From: Methylocystis suflitae
GTDB lineage: Bacteria > Pseudomonadota > Alphaproteobacteria > Rhizobiales > Beijerinckiaceae
NCBI RefSeq assembly: GCF_024448135.1
Contig: NZ_JAMRYX010000017.1
Span: 1 to 64,000, forward strand
Reading direction: 5' to 3'
Length of the DNA stretch: 64,000 nt
The position numbers and the translations under genes were made by a program. Under the pieces are notes generated by a model. That model searched no databases. It worked only from the letters and a program-made list of their open reading frames with translations, and had not been told where the DNA came from. Positions within the stretch are counted from its first letter, which is position 1, and every line of letters starts with the position of its first letter. Shown here one piece after another: positions 53,438 through 62,792 of this stretch.

Positions 53438-54982
53438 ATGCGAGAAGACGCCGTGCCTTCGACTACTTGTTCCGCTCGCGATCCCGTTCCGCCGCGCTTC
53501 AATCTCGCGCGCTATTGCCTTGCCGAAAATGCGCGGCTGCGGCCCGAGGCCACGGCGCTCACCGTCGTCGGCGACGCCGGCGCGCAGCGCTGGAGCCACG
53601 CTGAACTCGATCTGAAAGTGCGGCGTCTCGCCGCCGGTTTGCAATCGCTCGGCCTTCCGGCGGGCGCGCGCGTCATGATCCGCATGGGCAACGAAGCAAA
53701 TGCGGCGCTTGCCTATTTCGCATCAATCGCCGCCGGCTATGTGGCGCTGCTCGCGTCCTCTCAGCTCACTTTCGAGGAAGCCGAGTTCATGGCGCGCGAC
53801 TGCGGCGCGTCCGCGCTGGCGTTGGGCGCATCCTTCGAGAACGAGCCGCATAGCGGAGACTTCCACATCTTGCGCGGCGCCGATCTGGCGCGGCTCGCTG
53901 AGAGCGCGCCCATCCCGGACTACGTCGACACCGCCGCCGACGATCCCGCTTATCTTGTTTACACCTCCGGCACGACGAGCCGGCCGAAAGGCGTCTTGCA
54001 TGCGCATCGCGCCGCTTGGGGCCGGAGGCCGATGCGGGAGCATTGGACGGGGCTCGGCCCCGGCGACGTGATGTTGCACGCCGGCGCAATCAATTGGACC
54101 TATACGCTTGGAGTCGGCGTCGTCGATCCACTGTCGGCCGGCGCCAGCGCGGTGCTTTACAACGGGCATCCAGATCCTGCCGCATGGCCGCGTCTCATCG
54201 AAACCTATCGCGCGACGATTTTCGCCGCCGTGCCCGGCGTCTTCCGGCAGATCCTCAAATATGGCGCGCTGGAAGCGGCCAATCTATCGAGCCTGCGCCA
54301 TGCGCTCTCCGCCGGCGCGGCGCTGCCGTCGAGCCTGCTCGCCGAGTGGCGCACGCGCACGGGCAAGGAGATTTTCGAAGCCTTCGGCATGAGCGAGATT
54401 TCGACCTTCGTCTCCAGCGGACCAACCGCGCCGGTGCGTCCCGATTCGCCGGGCAGGCCGCAGCCGGGCAGGGCGGTCGCGGCGCTGCCGCAAGAGGGCG
54501 GCGAGACGCCGCTTCGGCCCGGCGAAACCGGCCTCCTCGCCGTGCGGCGGGACGATCCGGGCATGATGCTCGGCTATTGGAACCGTGAAGAAGAGGAGCG
54601 GGAGGCGTTTCGCGGCGAGTGGTTCGTCTCGGGAGATATCGTCGAATTCGACGCGGACGGCTATATGTGGCGCCACGGCCGCGTCGACGAGGTCATGAAT
54701 GCGGGAGGCTACCGGGTCTCGCCCGCGGAAGTTGAGAAAAGGCTGCTCGAGTTTAACGGCATCGTCGAAGCGGCGGCGGCGGAACGGCCAGGGCGCGACG
54801 CAACCGCGACGATCATCAAGGCCTATGTGGTGATGCGCGACGGCGCGGCGCGGGACGAGACGGCCATCCTCGAATACTGCCGCGCGCATCTTGCCGCCTA
54901 CAAATGCCCGCGCGCGGTCATGTTCCTCGATGCGCTGCCGCGCAACGCCAATGGCAAGCTCAACCGCGCGGCCCTGCCGTAA
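53438..54982 (+). CDS. AMP-forming acyl-CoA ligase (benzoate-CoA ligase-like)
   Basis: About 514 residues of the ANL adenylating superfamily, activating a carboxylate to its CoA thioester through an acyl-AMP. Motifs are YTSGTTSRPKGVLHAH (P-loop), the FGMSEIS substrate-pocket loop, SGDIVEFDADGYMWRHGR, DEVMNAGGYRVSPAEVE (hinge) and NANGKLNR with the catalytic Lys. The nearest type seems to be benzoate/aminobenzoate-CoA ligases, but the acid is unknown. The start is uncertain: ATG 53438 is chosen; ATG 53405, GTG 53453 and further upstream codons are possible. It is divergent from the radical SAM gene. Confidence 0.88.
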   Translation: MREDAVPSTTCSARDPVPPRFNLARYCLAENARLRPEATALTVVGDAGAQRWSHAELDLKVRRLAAGLQSLGLPAGARVMIRMGNEANAALAYFASIAAGYVALLASSQLTFEEAEFMARDCGASALALGASFENEPHSGDFHILRGADLARLAESAPIPDYVDTAADDPAYLVYTSGTTSRPKGVLHAHRAAWGRRPMREHWTGLGPGDVMLHAGAINWTYTLGVGVVDPLSAGASAVLYNGHPDPAAWPRLIETYRATIFAAVPGVFRQILKYGALEAANLSSLRHALSAGAALPSSLLAEWRTRTGKEIFEAFGMSEISTFVSSGPTAPVRPDSPGRPQPGRAVAALPQEGGETPLRPGETGLLAVRRDDPGMMLGYWNREEEEREAFRGEWFVSGDIVEFDADGYMWRHGRVDEVMNAGGYRVSPAEVEKRLLEFNGIVEAAAAERPGRDATATIIKAYVVMRDGAARDETAILEYCRAHLAAYKCPRAVMFLDALPRNANGKLNRAALP

Positions 54983-55071
54983 ATAGAGAGGGCCCGAAGG
55001 TTCGCCGGGGCGAACGGCGAACGATCGGGCCCCACGTCCGCTCACAGGGAGGAGCGCGGACTACCGGAAGC

Positions 55072-55548
55072 TCATGGAGCGAAGATTCTCGCGACTTCGG
55101 CGCCGCCGTTCTGCGGCGCGACGCGGCCACGGGCGCGCTTCTTGACCTTCGTCAAGGGAACCATGCCATTAATGGCCGACTTCATATTGGGCGACGCCTT
55201 GAAGGTTATGACTCGCCGCGCTTCGATCGGCACGGGCGCGCCGGTGCGCGGATTGCGGCCCGCGCGCTCGCGTTTCGTGCGCACGATGAACGAGCCGAAG
55301 TCGTGCAGCTTGAGCGACTCGCCGGACGCCAGAGTCGCCGCCATTTCCTCGATCACCAGGTCGGTCAGGCGCTTGGCTTCGCGGCGTGACATGCCTTCAA
55401 TGCGGCGATGGATCGCCAGCGCAATGTCCTCGCGCGTGAGCGTGCCGCGCGCGCCGTCTTCATGCGATGCCGATTCATGTTCGACTTCGTCGCCATTGGC
55501 GCGCGCGACGAAGGGCTTCAGCATCTCTTTTGGATTCGCGATCGACAT
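55072..55548 (-). CDS. IHF-alpha/HU-family DNA-binding protein with tails
   Basis: A 158-residue nucleoid protein. The core (about residues 35-130) matches IHF alpha: TLTREDIALAIHRRIEGMSR, LKLHDFGSFIVR, GRNPRTGAPVPIEARRVITF. It bends DNA. It differs from the usual length of about 100 by an N-terminal acidic extension (residues 1-34) and a basic C-terminal tail (KVKKRARGRVA). ATG 55548 is chosen; the core could also be reached from a later start. It is isolated from other nucleoid genes. Confidence 0.85.
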   Translation of the reverse strand: MSIANPKEMLKPFVARANGDEVEHESASHEDGARGTLTREDIALAIHRRIEGMSRREAKRLTDLVIEEMAATLASGESLKLHDFGSFIVRTKRERAGRNPRTGAPVPIEARRVITFKASPNMKSAINGMVPLTKVKKRARGRVAPQNGGAEVARIFAP

Positions 55549-56104
55549 CAGCGCTCTAATCCCCAGTTTTGGGCCTGAAGCGGGGGGTTGCCTTTCCGCT
55601 TGGCCGAGGGATTGCGCGCAACTTGCGTCGGACCTGATTGCTCTCAGAAGTGCGGCAGATCGCATTGCCGATTGACTCTCTTTTCAATGCGCATCTCAGG
55701 CATCGACAAGAAGCCGCCGCACGTTCCAATTTGACGCAACTTGGCGCAATATCTCGTTTATTCTGCAGATTGCGTGCTAGCGCCCGGCGCGTGAGCCGCA
55801 CCTTCGCTGGACGCTGCATCCACAGCGATTTCGCGGACAACTGGATGTTGACGCAGGCGCTGAGACGCAGAAAATCGTTCCATCTTGAAACAGCCAAGGC
55901 AGGAAATGATCAAAATGATACGCCTGGGCGCCGTGGCCTCAGACGCCAGTAGCTCAGCAGTCCCGCCGCAAAAGCTGACTGCCGGATGAACGACACGGCC
56001 ATATCCGGTTCAGCTTACGTGGGTCAGATTGTGCGTATTGGGCAGGCGAGCTTGACGAACTGTCCTCCCCGACGCCTGCTCGCCGCCAGTGACCGGAGCC
56101 AAGC
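55549..56104. other. Long intergenic region
   Basis: 556 bases between the IHF-like gene and a small exported protein. I see short open frames without coding bias, a TTGACGCAACTTGGC promoter-like stretch near 55730, and no convincing RNA gene, terminator or repeat. Confidence 0.4.
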
Positions 56105-56470
56105 ATGTCGCGCCAGCCATTCGTCCTCGCTGTCATCCTGGCGCTCGCGGCTTCCCCGGTCGTCGCGCAGGATCTGAGCGACGACTTCTCCGAAAGCCAT
56201 GCTCCCGATCAAGGCGGAGGCTTTGATCATGGCCGGGGTCAAAGCGAAAGCTTTGATCATGGCCGCCACCAAAGCGAAAGCTTTGGTCATGGCTATGATC
56301 CCTATGATGACGGTCGCGAAGCCTGGTTTGCGCCGGAGCCTTATCGCGGCTCCTGGGCAGATCACGCCGACGCCTATTACGGCTATGGAGAATGCCATTT
56401 CCTCCAGGAGCCGGTTCTTGGGCAGTGGGGCGAGATCGTCGACTATCGCCGGGTACGAGTTTGCGATTAG
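56105..56470 (+). CDS. Exported protein with tandem FDHG repeats, 121 aa
   Basis: Signal peptide MSRQPFVLAVILALAASPVVAQ, then three tandem ten-residue units (FDHGRGQSES, FDHGRHQSES, FGHGYDPYDD) encoded by an almost exact 30-base DNA repeat at about 56218-56300. The C-terminal half is rich in Tyr, Asp, Trp and Gly and contains two Cys. His/Asp-rich periplasmic repeats sometimes bind metals, but no family is recognised. GGAG lies seven bases ahead of ATG 56105 (GGAGCCAAGC). Confidence 0.65.
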   Translation: MSRQPFVLAVILALAASPVVAQDLSDDFSESHAPDQGGGFDHGRGQSESFDHGRHQSESFGHGYDPYDDGREAWFAPEPYRGSWADHADAYYGYGECHFLQEPVLGQWGEIVDYRRVRVCD

Positions 56471-56600
56471 CCGACGACCGCGCCACACGATCCGTCGCCG
56501 GCACCCCGCCCCTCTCGCGCGGCGACGGCGGAGAGCCTCCCGGAGAAATCCGGGAGGCTTCTTTCGCACAAGTCTCTCACTGATGAAGAGCTAAGGGTTG

Positions 56601-56987
56601 CTAGAGGGGGCGAAGGCCGAGCGCCTTGCCTTCCTTGTCGTCGCGCCGCCAAACGCCGTCGGCGCCCTTGTCAAAATGCGCCTTGTGGCCCTTGCGAGCG
56701 GTGAGCACGAGACGCCCCCGGTCGAGCCCCCAGCCGACTGGATCGAAAATCACCACGCCATTGTCCCGGCAGGCCGGCGCAAGCTGCGCCTTCAAGCCGG
56801 CGCGCCCGCGCGTGCGCGCGTCGAGCGTCAGCATGCAGCCCGTATCCTTGTCTCCCTCGCGAAGAATCGAGTAGCGGCCAGAGGCATCCGTCGAACTGGC
56901 GGCATATGCGAGCGGCGCCGAGGCGCTCACGGCGGCGACAAGGCAGAACCCCAGCCATTGCGGTCGTCGCTCAGAAAATATCGCCAT
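56601..56987 (-). CDS. AprI/Inh-like metalloprotease inhibitor, exported
   Basis: A 128-residue protein with a signal peptide (LGFCLVAAVSASAPLAYAA). The mature part follows the AprI/Inh pattern: ASGRYSILREGDKDTGCMLTL, a second Cys in APACRDNGVV, GWGLDRGRLVLTA and a closing hydrophobic strand. Members block secreted metalloproteases from the periplasm; here the target is unknown. The start is ATG 56987; the longer frame upstream is the complement of the hemN leader. Divergent from hemN. Confidence 0.72.
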   Translation of the reverse strand: MAIFSERRPQWLGFCLVAAVSASAPLAYAASSTDASGRYSILREGDKDTGCMLTLDARTRGRAGLKAQLAPACRDNGVVIFDPVGWGLDRGRLVLTARKGHKAHFDKGADGVWRRDDKEGKALGLRPL

Positions 56988-57164
56988 GTGCGCTATGCTC
57001 CCATCCTCGTGAAATTGCCTCACTTTGCCTTTTTCCCGGCCTGCGTCCAGCCGATTCGCACGCGCCCGCGTCAAAGTGCGGCAGGCGTGGCTTTTGCGCG
57101 CGTGGCCGAGGCGCGCTATCAGTTTTTTTGATTGGCGCCGCGCGGCGGCGCGGGAGTCAGTAGG

Positions 57165-58511
57165 ATGGACCCAGCGTCCCTGGCCTTGGCCGAAAGATCC
57201 GCGCCGCGCTACACGAGCTATCCCACGGCGCCTCATTTCTCCCAGTCGATCGGCGCCGACGACGCGCGTGCGTGGCTCGCGAACCTCGATCCTTCCTCGT
57301 CGCTCTCGCTCTATTTCCACGTTCCGTTTTGCACCGCAATCTGCGCCTATTGCGGCTGTCACACGAAGGCGGTGCGCCGGGACGCCCCGCTTGAAGCCTA
57401 TGCGCAGACGCTCAAGCGCGAAATCGCATTGACCGCGGCGGCGACGCCCGCGCGGCGTGTCGCCAGCATCCATTGGGGCGGCGGCACCCCGGGCATTCTA
57501 GGACCGTCGCGTTTCAGTGCGGTCGTTGCAGTTCTGCGCGATCATTTCGATCTTGCCGCCGAAACTGAACATGCGATCGAACTCGATCCGCGCATTCTTG
57601 ACGCCGATCTCGTCGAGGCGCTTGCCGCGGCCGGCGTTACGCGGGCCTCGCTCGGCGTGCAGGACCTGAACGCCCACGTACAGGAGGCGTCCGGCCGCAT
57701 ACAGCCCTATGAGACGGTGGCGCGCGCCGTGGAATTGCTGCGCGGCGCAGGGATCACGGCCATCAATTTCGATCTGATGTACGGGCTGCCCAAGCAGAGC
57801 GTCGAAGACGCCGCGCGCACCGCCTCGCTCGCGGCGTCGCTCGCGCCGCAGAGGCTTGCGGTCTTCGGCTATGCGCATGTGCCCTGGTTCAAGTCGCACC
57901 AGAAGCTGATCGACGCCGCGGCGCTGCCGGGCGCCAGCGAGCGTCTGGCGCAGGCGGCGGCCGTGCGGGCGACTCTTGAAGGCGCGGGATTCGAGGCGAT
58001 CGGACTCGATCATTTTGCGCGACCCGAGGACCCGCTGGCGATCGCCGCGCGCGAAAGGCGCATGCGCCGCAATTTTCAAGGCTACACGATTGACGCCGCC
58101 GACGCGCTGCTGCCGTTCGGCGTTTCGTCCATCGGGCGTCTTCCGGAGGGCTATGTCGGAAACGCCACCGATCTTGCGGGATGGCGACGCGCGATCGAGT
58201 CGGGGCGTTTTGCAACGGCGCGCGGCGTCGCGTTCACGCGCGAGGATATCGCCCGCGCGGATCTGATCGAGCGCCTCATGTGCGATTTCGACGTTGACTA
58301 TGGCGCAGTGGCTGCGCGGCATGGCTATGCGGAAGACGCCTTCGACGCTGCGCAGGCGTCTCTCGACGCTCTTGCGCATGATGGCGTCATCGACATACAG
58401 GGCCGACGACTCGCCGTCACCGAACGCGGAAAGCCCTTCGTTCGCCTTGTCGCAGCGGCCTTTGACGCCTACCTGCAGTCAGCGCCGGCGCGCCATTCCT
58501 CGGTGGTGTGA
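57165..58511 (+). CDS. hemN: Oxygen-independent coproporphyrinogen III oxidase
   Basis: A 448-residue radical SAM enzyme of anaerobic haem synthesis. The 4Fe-4S ligands are C56, C60 and C63 in FCTAICAYCGC; WGGGTPGI and the conserved YTSYPTAPHFS at the N-terminus (residues 17-27) mark true HemN rather than HemW. ATG 57165 follows GTAGG. No FNR-type box could be made out in the short leader. It is followed 24 bases later by a small membrane protein gene. Confidence 0.95.
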   Translation: MDPASLALAERSAPRYTSYPTAPHFSQSIGADDARAWLANLDPSSSLSLYFHVPFCTAICAYCGCHTKAVRRDAPLEAYAQTLKREIALTAAATPARRVASIHWGGGTPGILGPSRFSAVVAVLRDHFDLAAETEHAIELDPRILDADLVEALAAAGVTRASLGVQDLNAHVQEASGRIQPYETVARAVELLRGAGITAINFDLMYGLPKQSVEDAARTASLAASLAPQRLAVFGYAHVPWFKSHQKLIDAAALPGASERLAQAAAVRATLEGAGFEAIGLDHFARPEDPLAIAARERRMRRNFQGYTIDAADALLPFGVSSIGRLPEGYVGNATDLAGWRRAIESGRFATARGVAFTREDIARADLIERLMCDFDVDYGAVAARHGYAEDAFDAAQASLDALAHDGVIDIQGRRLAVTERGKPFVRLVAAAFDAYLQSAPARHSSVV

Positions 58512-58535
58512 AGGCGATTCGGCAAGGAGGCGCTC

Positions 58536-58925
58536 ATGACGCCGCTTACGCTTTTTCTCGCAAAGCTGATCGGCGCTTACGCTCTGATCATGTCCGCCTG
58601 GATGCTGGTGCGCAGGGATGTGGCGCTGCAGATGATCGAGCGCATTTCTCTTGAGCCCGTCGCCATCGCCTTCATCGGCATGATTCGCCTCGCGATCGGT
58701 CTCGCCATTGTGATCGGCCATGACATTTGGAGCGACATGGTCGCGGCGCTCGTCTCGCTTGTCGGCTGGATTACGCTGATCAGCGGTTTCCTGACGCTCT
58801 TTCTGCCGCCGCAGACGGTGCGCGACATTTTCGCCCGAATGGCTTATGAAAAGCGCTATCCCGTGTTTACGCTCGTGTCCTTCGCGCTCGGCGCCGGGTT
58901 GTTGATCGCGGGCTTCAGCGCCTGA
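58536..58925 (+). CDS. Four-helix membrane protein, 129 aa
   Basis: Four hydrophobic segments (LFLAKLIGAYALIMSAWML, VAIAFIGMIRLAIGLAIVIG, LVSLVGWITLISGFLTLFL, VFTLVSFALGAGLLIAGF). AAGGAGG lies six bases before the ATG. It is probably translated with hemN, 24 bases upstream. Function unknown. Confidence 0.75.
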   Translation: MTPLTLFLAKLIGAYALIMSAWMLVRRDVALQMIERISLEPVAIAFIGMIRLAIGLAIVIGHDIWSDMVAALVSLVGWITLISGFLTLFLPPQTVRDIFARMAYEKRYPVFTLVSFALGAGLLIAGFSA

Positions 58926-58997
58926 CAAGAGTGATAATGGCGCTTGTTCGCCGGCGTCGCCTCCGCCATCGTGACGCCTGGATTCGACACCGTAGCC

Positions 58998-60092
58998 ATG
59001 CCCATCTGGACGCCCGAACAGGATCAAGCGCTGACCGCCGTCGCGCGCTGGCTTGAAACGCCCGGCGCGCGGCAGGTGTTTCGGCTGTTTGGATACGCCG
59101 GAACGGGCAAATCGACGCTCGCGCGTCATCTCGCTGAACATGTCGACGGCGACGTCGCCTTCGCGGCCTTCACCGGAAAGGCGGCGCTCGTCATGCGCTC
59201 CAAGGGCTGCAAGGACGCGCGCACAATTCACAGCCTCATCTATCGCGCGACCGACACTGAGACCGAAGAGCCGTCCTTCGTTCTCAATGACGACAGCGCC
59301 GCGGCGCATGCGAAACTCATCGTGGTCGATGAATGCTCGATGGTCGACGAGGAGCTCGGCCGCGATCTTCTGTCCTTCGGCAAGAAGGTGCTGGTGCTCG
59401 GCGACCCCGCGCAATTGCCGCCGGTGAAAGGCGGCGGCTTCTTCACCGAGGCCGAGCCTGACGTGATGCTGAAAGAAGTGCATCGGCAGGCGGCGGATAA
59501 TCCGATCATCCGCCTGTCAATGGCGATCCGCGCAGGCGAAAGCGTCGAGCGCGGCGTCTTCGGCGATACGCGCGTCATTAGCCGTGACGCGCTCGATCCC
59601 GCGCTCGTGACCGGCGCCGATCAGGTGCTCGTCGGCCTGAACAAAACGCGGCGCGCCTATAACGCACGCCTTCGCCAGCTGCGCGGCTTTTCGGGCGAGT
59701 TGCCGCAGTCCGGCGAGAAGCTCGTCTGCTTGCGCAACAATCGCAAGAAGGGACTTCTGAATGGCGCGCTGTTTACGGTAAAGAGCGCCGGCGCCCTGCG
59801 CCGCGGCAAGGTGAGAATGCTGGTGACGCCCGAAGATGGCGAAGCCGCTAAATTTCAGCGCGTCGCGGTCGTGCCGCAACTATTCGGCGCGGAAAGCGAC
59901 ATTCCTTATGCGCTTCGCAAGGATTCGGACGAATTCGATTTTGGTTATGCGCTCACGGTCCATAAGGCGCAGGGGTCGCAATGGGACGACGTGACGCTTT
60001 TCGATGAGTCCTTCGCGTTCCGCGAACATCGGGCGCGGTGGCTCTACACGGGCGTGACGCGCGCCGCGAAGCGACTGACGCTCATCATCTGA
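58998..60092 (+). CDS. RecD/Dda-like superfamily I helicase
   Basis: A 364-residue ATP-dependent helicase. Walker A is GYAGTGKST, Walker B VVDECSM, motif III LGDPAQLPPV, and the C-terminal UvrD-C region is LTVHKAQGSQWDDVTLF followed by YTGVTRAAKRL. Members unwind DNA 5' to 3' in repair or replication restart. ATG 58998 (MPIWTPEQDQAL) starts the conserved part; a TTG at 58944 would add eighteen residues. It resembles the short RecD-like proteins of alphaproteobacteria, without nuclease domain. Confidence 0.88.
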   Translation: MPIWTPEQDQALTAVARWLETPGARQVFRLFGYAGTGKSTLARHLAEHVDGDVAFAAFTGKAALVMRSKGCKDARTIHSLIYRATDTETEEPSFVLNDDSAAAHAKLIVVDECSMVDEELGRDLLSFGKKVLVLGDPAQLPPVKGGGFFTEAEPDVMLKEVHRQAADNPIIRLSMAIRAGESVERGVFGDTRVISRDALDPALVTGADQVLVGLNKTRRAYNARLRQLRGFSGELPQSGEKLVCLRNNRKKGLLNGALFTVKSAGALRRGKVRMLVTPEDGEAAKFQRVAVVPQLFGAESDIPYALRKDSDEFDFGYALTVHKAQGSQWDDVTLFDESFAFREHRARWLYTGVTRAAKRLTLII

Positions 60093-60141
60093 CGATTGGA
60101 TCGAAGCCCGCTGTCGTCGTCCGTTGCAGCGAAGCTGGGAT

Positions 60142-61332
60142 TTATTTTCCCCAGGCGTCGATGGCGTCAGCGAAGACGCGCTCGCCCGAGGGTCCTTTTT
60201 CCATGTTGATCGTCGCCGCGCGGCCGTCGGTGAGCTGCATCGGCAGGTCTATCGCCGCGAGCGACCGCAACAGCAGAATATTGCGCGCCTCGTGGTCGCC
60301 GCGCATCAGGCCGATGAGGAAATTATTCTCGGTGATGGGCACGGGGATGCCGGCGACTTTTTCTCCCGACTGTGCGTCGGAGCGGCGCATCTGGATGGGG
60401 CCGATGGCCTTGACGCCGCCGATGGGACTGCCGGGTGCCACCGTGAACGACACGTTGATGGTGTGCGAGGCCGAAAGGGTGGCGTCGGTGTTCTTGCGAA
60501 ACAGCAGAGTCATCTTCAGCTTCGCGTCGGGGACGTCGATGTCGCCGCGGATGGCCGATCCGACGGGTTCGCCGGGCCCGCCGACGTTCTCCAGGCGCCA
60601 GACGGCGGAGCCATTGTAGATTTTATCGACTTTTGTGGGCTCGCTGAGGGAGCCGACCCACATCTCCGCCTTTTGCGCCACCGGCACGGCGGGACTGCGC
60701 GGAGTCGGCGTTTTGACCGGCTCCCTCTCGCGTCCGACGCGATCGTTGATCTTGCCGCTTTCAGGTCCGTTGGAGGGCGACTGCTCCGGTTTCAGCTTAG
60801 CCAAATCCTCGGGCTGCTCGCGAAGCTGCCAGGCGAGCGTTCCGACGACCGCCACGAGCGCCACGACGACGCCGGCGACGGACAGCATGAGACGCTTCGA
60901 GCGCTGCGGCTTCGGCGCCGGCGGCAGCGGCGCTGGCGGTCTCTGTGGTTCACGCAGCGGGACATCGTCTTCGCCCGCGACGGAGGAGTGAGGCGCATCG
61001 CGCCAAGTCGATTCTGCGCCATCGCTCGGCGCGCGCTCGACGGGCTTGGCCGTGCTGATCGGATGTGGCTTGCGCTGTGGCGCAGACATTCCATCGCGAG
61101 ATTGTGTCGCTTGCGCCTCGTTTGCGGCGCGCTCCGTTTCGACGCGCTGGATCGCGTCTTCGAGCGCGCGGCCTTCGGCGGCGATGTCGGATTCCGCGAC
61201 CGGCGGCTGAATCCCGCGCAACTGATTGAACAACGCCTTGCGGGCGCGTTCATAGACCGCTTGGCGCGTGTCCGGCGTGGACTGCGGCAGAGCGGCGACC
61301 GCTCTCGCGATCAGAGAATGGTAGTCTGCCAT
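60142..61332 (-). CDS. Single-span membrane protein, 396 aa
   Basis: The N-terminal region (residues 1-75) is helical (MADYHSLIARAVAALPQ... YERARKALFNQLR), followed by a Pro-rich linker, one membrane segment (LMLSVAGVVVALVAVVGTLAW, near 150-170) and a C-terminal domain of about 200 residues, probably periplasmic, with beta-strand character. Proteins of this layout are widespread hypotheticals in Hyphomicrobiales. Converges on the helicase gene. No enzyme motif is visible. Confidence 0.75.
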   Translation of the reverse strand: MADYHSLIARAVAALPQSTPDTRQAVYERARKALFNQLRGIQPPVAESDIAAEGRALEDAIQRVETERAANEAQATQSRDGMSAPQRKPHPISTAKPVERAPSDGAESTWRDAPHSSVAGEDDVPLREPQRPPAPLPPAPKPQRSKRLMLSVAGVVVALVAVVGTLAWQLREQPEDLAKLKPEQSPSNGPESGKINDRVGREREPVKTPTPRSPAVPVAQKAEMWVGSLSEPTKVDKIYNGSAVWRLENVGGPGEPVGSAIRGDIDVPDAKLKMTLLFRKNTDATLSASHTINVSFTVAPGSPIGGVKAIGPIQMRRSDAQSGEKVAGIPVPITENNFLIGLMRGDHEARNILLLRSLAAIDLPMQLTDGRAATINMEKGPSGERVFADAIDAWGK

Positions 61333-61691
61333 GTTCGGTTAAGAGCACTTCCGGCTTTTGGCGTCAATCCTAACGCCGCCGGAGTCCAAGAAAACCCGGG
61401 GATTTCCCGGCGTCCGCGTCATGATCGCATATGCGCCGCAGTTCGCTCGAAGTGTCGCCAAATGGAGATCAAACACTCTTAGCGCCAACGATCGCTTCAG
61501 CGCTCATTCTTGCTGCGTTCGCGCGCCGGCGCACCTCTGAGCATCGATAAGACCTCGAGCAAAGAAGGATTCTTGCGACTCGGCGCTCGGCGCCGACGTC
61601 CAGACGGCCGGCGATTTGCCGGATATCTCGCGCGAAAATAATTGCGAGGCGCTCGCGTTTATTGGCGCCGCTGCTCCAGGAAGGCTGCGCG
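61333..61691. other. Intergenic region
   Basis: 359 bases between two minus-strand membrane-protein genes. A short CCGGC/GCCGG hairpin is present near 61611-61625, and a promoter for the 60142-61332 gene must lie at the left end. No gene-like frame is supported. Confidence 0.4.
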
Positions 61692-62195
61692 TTAAAGCGT
61701 CGGTTTGGGGCGCGCCATCTGACGAGCGGGCGGATGCGCGGCGATCAACCAGTAAATCGCCCCTGTCAGAGCACCGGTCAGAAAAAACAACAGCGCGATT
61801 CTTAATTCGAGCGGGTTCGCTTCGCGGGCGCGATCAAGTCCCATTGCAGCGCGGGCGATCGACGGCGACGCGCCGGCGAGCGTCGCGCTCGCGCCCGAAT
61901 ACCAGAGGAGCGAGCGTGCGCCGGCGATCTCGCCGATCAACGCCGCGACCGCGAGGGGCGCGACGCAGGTGGCGATGATCATCGCCCAAACGATGAATCC
62001 GAATGTCGCCAGAGGATCGCTCCATCCGCCGGCGCGCACATCTTCTTCGACGAAGGCGAATAGGCCGGACGTCGCGGCGGCAAACCCCGCTTCCCGCGTC
62101 GCCGGATCAAGGAGCGCCGAGACGATAAGAAAAATGGCGCCGACGCCCACGGCGAGGATGAAGCCGAAAGCCATGACCACGATTCGGCGCATCAT
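61692..62195 (-). CDS. Membrane protein, 167 aa
   Basis: Four hydrophobic segments (IVVMAFGFILAVGVGAIFLIV, FGFIVWAMIIATCVAPLAVA, LLWYSGASATLAGASPSIA, IALLFFLTGALTGAIYWLIA). It starts with MMRRIVV at 62195, 24 bases after the HNH gene stop on the same strand. No known family. Confidence 0.7.
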   Translation of the reverse strand: MMRRIVVMAFGFILAVGVGAIFLIVSALLDPATREAGFAAATSGLFAFVEEDVRAGGWSDPLATFGFIVWAMIIATCVAPLAVAALIGEIAGARSLLWYSGASATLAGASPSIARAAMGLDRAREANPLELRIALLFFLTGALTGAIYWLIAAHPPARQMARPKPTL

Positions 62196-62219
62196 TGGAG
62201 CCGTCTTTGGCGCGCCAAG

Positions 62220-62792
62220 CTATGGTTCGAGCACCGAATCCCAATAGAGATAGTCCATCCAGCTTTCGTGCAGGTAATTGGGCGGAAACAGGCGGCCGTT
62301 GCGATGCAGGTCCGCGACGCTCGGCTGAAAGGGCGCCTGCGCCGGCGACATATGCGCCTCCTTCGGAAGTCGGTCGCCCTTGCGCAAATTGCACGGCGAA
62401 CACGCCGCGACGACGTTTTCCCACGTCGTCGCGCCTCCCTTCGATCGAGGAATGACGTGATCGAACGTCAGTTCCTCATGTTCTCCGCAATATTGGCAGG
62501 TGAACCGATCGCGCAGGAACACGTTGAACCGGGTGAACGCCGGCTGACGGGTCGGCCGCACATATTCCTTGAGCGACACGACCGACGGCAGACGCATCTC
62601 GAAGCTCGGGCTTTTGACGGTCTTGTCGTATTCCGAGACGATGTTCACGCGATCAAGAAAGACCGCCTTGATTGCGTCCTGCCACCCCCACAGCGAGAGC
62701 GGGTAGTAGCTCAGCGGCCGGTAGTCGGCGTTGAGCACGAGCGCGGGGCACGCCTGTGGCGACACGGTCTGTTGACGAAAGTGTGCAGTCAC
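62220..62792 (-). CDS. HNH endonuclease family protein
   Basis: A 190-residue protein with an HNH nuclease domain: the zinc-binding CQYCG and CSPCNLRKG flank DHVIPRSKGG with the catalytic His. The N-terminal part (CPALVLNADYRPLSYYPLSL) is conserved in a group universal in alphaproteobacteria. I prefer GTG 62792 (MTAHFRQQT) behind AGGAAG over an ATG 15 codons upstream, because it fits the family start. Its biological role is undefined. Confidence 0.9.
   Translation of the reverse strand: MTAHFRQQTVSPQACPALVLNADYRPLSYYPLSLWGWQDAIKAVFLDRVNIVSEYDKTVKSPSFEMRLPSVVSLKEYVRPTRQPAFTRFNVFLRDRFTCQYCGEHEELTFDHVIPRSKGGATTWENVVAACSPCNLRKGDRLPKEAHMSPAQAPFQPSVADLHRNGRLFPPNYLHESWMDYLYWDSVLEP

Noticed and set aside
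56023..56098. Possible tRNA-like arms around GCCAGTAGCTCAGC and downstream
   Set aside because: No cloverleaf with anticodon stem and TTCGA arm could be drawn. I found no tRNA in any intergenic gap.
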